DNA from: Cyanobacteriota bacterium
Lineage (GTDB): Bacteria > Cyanobacteriota > Vampirovibrionia > Vampirovibrionales > Vampirovibrionaceae
DNA length: 64,000 nt
Direction: 5' to 3'
NCBI GenBank assembly: GCA_019751815.1
Contig: JAIEMW010000004.1
Location: forward strand, 105,933 to 169,932
Shown piece after piece: positions 61,776 through 64,000 of this stretch. The position numbers and the translations under genes are program-made. The notes beneath the pieces were generated by a model. It was given only the letters and a program-made list of their open reading frames with translations, ran no database searches and had not been told where the DNA came from. Numbering within the stretch: position 1 is the first letter of the stretch; every line of letters starts with the position of its first letter.

Positions 61776-63977
61776 ATGACAACGTCCATTGGGCATTTAA
61801 CCAATATAGAAACCCTGAATTTTGAAATTGGCGGGAAATCCCTGTCCTTTGAAACCGGCCGTTTGGCCCGTTCTGCAGGTGGCGCCGTGGTGCTTCGTTG
61901 CGAAGACACGCTGATTTTGGTGACCGCCACAGGCAGCACCAAACCTCGCCCCGGCATTGATTTTTTCCCCCTCCTGGTTGATTTTGAAGAAAAAATGTAC
62001 TCAGTCGGGCGCTTCCCCGGTGGTTACATTAAACGTGAAGGTCGTCCTTCCGAAAAATCCATCTTGGCATCTCGTTTGATTGATCGTCCTATCCGTCCGT
62101 TGTTTCCTGACGGGTACCGAAACGATGTGCAAATTGTGGCCACCCCGATGAGTGTGGATCATATCCATCCTTATGACGTTTTGTCGATTCTGGGTGCCTC
62201 TATGGCCCTTGAGTTATCCGGGCTTCCTTTTGAAGGTCCAGTAGGTGCCGTTCGTGTGGGCCGAATCAATGGGCAATTCATTGCCAACCCAACCTACGCT
62301 CAAACCCAAGATGAGAGTGACCTGGATCTGGTCGTGGCCGGAACCGATGACTCCATCATGATGGTTGAAGCCGGAGCCACATTTGTCTCTGAAGCCGATA
62401 TGATTGCAGCAATTGACTTTGCTCATCAGGAAATCAAGAAGCAGGTTCAAATTCAGAACCAATTCAAAGCCCAGTGCGGTGTCACCAAAAAGGCATTTGT
62501 CCCTGAGTTCGACCTTAAACCTCTATTTAATTTCGTCGACGGGGTTGTTCATCAGGCTGTATTTGAGGCCTATCACGATTTCGACCGTGATAGCCGCAAG
62601 GAAAAACTGGACAAGGCCAAAGAAACCCTGAAGGAAGCAATTGCGGCATTGCCTGAGACCGATGCCATCAAGAGCTTCCTGACAGAGCAACCGCTGGATC
62701 ATCTCTCTGAGACCTTTAAGAAGGTTGAGAAGAAGATTATGCGGGCCATGATTACGGAAGAAGGCGTTCGCGCCGATGGCCGGAAAAATACAGAAATTCG
62801 CCCGATTACATGTGAAGTGGGTTTCTTACCCCGCGCTCACGGATCAGGCCTGTTCACCCGTGGAAATACCCAAGTCCTTTCTGTCTGTACTTTAGGCTCT
62901 CCTGGGGATGCGCAAGAGCTGGACGGTGTGGATCCCACCAAAGAAAAACGCTGGATTCATCACTATTCCTTCCCTGGCTTCTCCGTAGGTGAAGTAAAAC
63001 CGATGCGGGGTGCTGGCAGACGAGAAATTGGTCACGGTGCATTAGCCGAACGTGCGATTGCCCCAGCACTGCCAGACAAAGAAACCTTCCCCTACACGCT
63101 TAGAGTCAACTCTGAAGTGTTGGAATCCAATGGTTCAACCAGTATGGCTTCCACCTGCGGGACATCCTTGGCGTTGATGCAGGCTGGCGTCCCCTTAAAA
63201 TCTCCCATTGGCGGGATTGCCATGGGCCTGATCAAAGAAGGTGACAAGAGCGTAGTCCTTTCCGACATCCAAGGCGTCGAAGACTTCTTGGGCGATATGG
63301 ATTTCAAGGTGACAGGGAATACCGAAGGGATTACCGCGCTACAGATGGACATTAAAATCCGCGGAATCTCGGTGGATATTATGAAGACAGCTCTCGCACA
63401 AGCCCGAGAAGGCCGGATTCATATTCTGGGCAAGATGGCTGAAGCCATTAATGCTCCCAGTGAGACACTGTCTCCTTTTGCGCCTCGAATCCTTACCATG
63501 CGTGTTGACACAGACCAAATTGGTACTGTGATTGGCCCTGGTGGTAAAATGATCCGCTCCATCATTGAAGAAACCGGTGCCACGATTGATATCGAAGACA
63601 GCGGTCTGGTCACCATCACCTCTGTGGGGCTCGGCGGCGAACAGGCCCGCGAAATCATTAAGCGTCTGACGATGAAAATCGAACGCGGGATGATTATGCC
63701 TGGCAAAGTCGTTCGGATTATCCCGATTGGTGCTTTTGTGGAACTGGTTCCCGGCAAAGACGGCATGGTTCACATCTCTCAAATCACCCAGGCCCGCGTC
63801 CAAAAGGTGGAAGACTACCTCCAGGTCGGCGATCAGGTCCTGGTGAAAGTGGTTGATATAGATGACCGCGGTCGGGTCAACCTCTCAATGAAAGGTGTCA
63901 CCCCAGAAGAGCGTGTTGGCTTTGAGCACATTCCCCTTGTGCCCCGTGAGCCCGCGTCCTCACCTGCCGCTCAATAA
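61776..63977 (+). CDS. pnp: Polyribonucleotide nucleotidyltransferase
   Basis: PNPase degrades RNA from the 3' end using phosphate. It has two RNase PH domains (with RPLFPDGYRNDVQIV and GRREIGHGALAERAI), then a KH domain (GTVIGPGGKMIRSIIEETGA) and an S1 domain (PGKVVRIIPIGAFVELVPGKDGMVHIS). The length of 733 residues is standard. Confidence 0.97.
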   Translation: MTTSIGHLTNIETLNFEIGGKSLSFETGRLARSAGGAVVLRCEDTLILVTATGSTKPRPGIDFFPLLVDFEEKMYSVGRFPGGYIKREGRPSEKSILASRLIDRPIRPLFPDGYRNDVQIVATPMSVDHIHPYDVLSILGASMALELSGLPFEGPVGAVRVGRINGQFIANPTYAQTQDESDLDLVVAGTDDSIMMVEAGATFVSEADMIAAIDFAHQEIKKQVQIQNQFKAQCGVTKKAFVPEFDLKPLFNFVDGVVHQAVFEAYHDFDRDSRKEKLDKAKETLKEAIAALPETDAIKSFLTEQPLDHLSETFKKVEKKIMRAMITEEGVRADGRKNTEIRPITCEVGFLPRAHGSGLFTRGNTQVLSVCTLGSPGDAQELDGVDPTKEKRWIHHYSFPGFSVGEVKPMRGAGRREIGHGALAERAIAPALPDKETFPYTLRVNSEVLESNGSTSMASTCGTSLALMQAGVPLKSPIGGIAMGLIKEGDKSVVLSDIQGVEDFLGDMDFKVTGNTEGITALQMDIKIRGISVDIMKTALAQAREGRIHILGKMAEAINAPSETLSPFAPRILTMRVDTDQIGTVIGPGGKMIRSIIEETGATIDIEDSGLVTITSVGLGGEQAREIIKRLTMKIERGMIMPGKVVRIIPIGAFVELVPGKDGMVHISQITQARVQKVEDYLQVGDQVLVKVVDIDDRGRVNLSMKGVTPEERVGFEHIPLVPREPASSPAAQ

Positions 63978-64000
63978 ATCATTCATTCATCTCAATGACA

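Overview
The window looks like a chromosomal segment of a non-photosynthetic relative of Cyanobacteria (class Vampirovibrionia, formerly Melainabacteria; possibly Vampirovibrio-like). The main evidence is the ATP synthase operon: atpZ/atpI-a-c-b'-b-delta-alpha-gamma with duplicated b and b' subunits and no beta or epsilon genes downstream, which is the cyanobacterial split arrangement. A flagellar export/rod cluster, a bacterial type II fatty-acid operon and a base composition near 50 percent GC (estimated by eye) fit that lineage. No rRNA, insertion sequence, prophage or CRISPR array was seen.

Layout. 1-3.7 kb: a nicotinamide phosphoribosyltransferase-like gene facing a divergent PRPP-synthetase-like gene, then an unknown gene. 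3.9-8.4 kb: an accessory island with a pilin-like gene, two small proteins of one unrecognised family, a DUF7768-type protein, and two genes carrying three copies of a kinase-like domain. 8.6-11 kb: ogt, a three-repeat exported protein and a RibD-C reductase. 11-21.5 kb: a minus-strand flagellar operon flgF-flgG-flgB-flgC-SLT-fliE-fliF-fliG-like-fliH-flhA, followed by a second gene for only the FlhA cytoplasmic domain. 21.7-28 kb: yajQ diverging from the atp operon. 28.8-39 kb: secA, a methyltransferase, and the operon rpmF-plsX-fabH-fabD-fabG-acpP-fabF.

39-47.7 kb: paired zinc dehydrogenases, tRNA-Ser, purA, tRNA-Lys, two tandem low-complexity/EF-hand proteins, bioB and unknown genes. 47.7-55.4 kb: cell-envelope sugar genes (csaB-like, rfbD, rfbB, rfbC-like), a hydrolase, rpiB, glyA and a WecA/TagO-type transferase that seems to start at an AUU codon inside the glyA stop region. 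55.4-61.1 kb: tRNA-Phe and a second accessory island of small unknown proteins, including two more members of the 4-8 kb family, a membrane protein with an internal duplication and a structured leader. 61.3-64 kb: rpsO-pnp.

The most unusual material is in the two accessory islands. A short N-terminal phenylalanine-glycine tag (F-[GSA]-G/x after a Pro/Ser/Asn-rich stretch) recurs in about a dozen otherwise unrelated proteins, four small proteins share an L-[TS]-G-x-[DE]-A core, and three domain copies carry a degenerate protein-kinase motif set. Together they could be an exported or effector-like system, but the sequence alone does not prove it. Other points worth checking are the stand-alone FlhA-C paralogue, the divergent FliG, and the possibility that the NAMPT/Prs-like pair is an ADP-ribose-based NAD+ rebuilding module rather than ordinary salvage.
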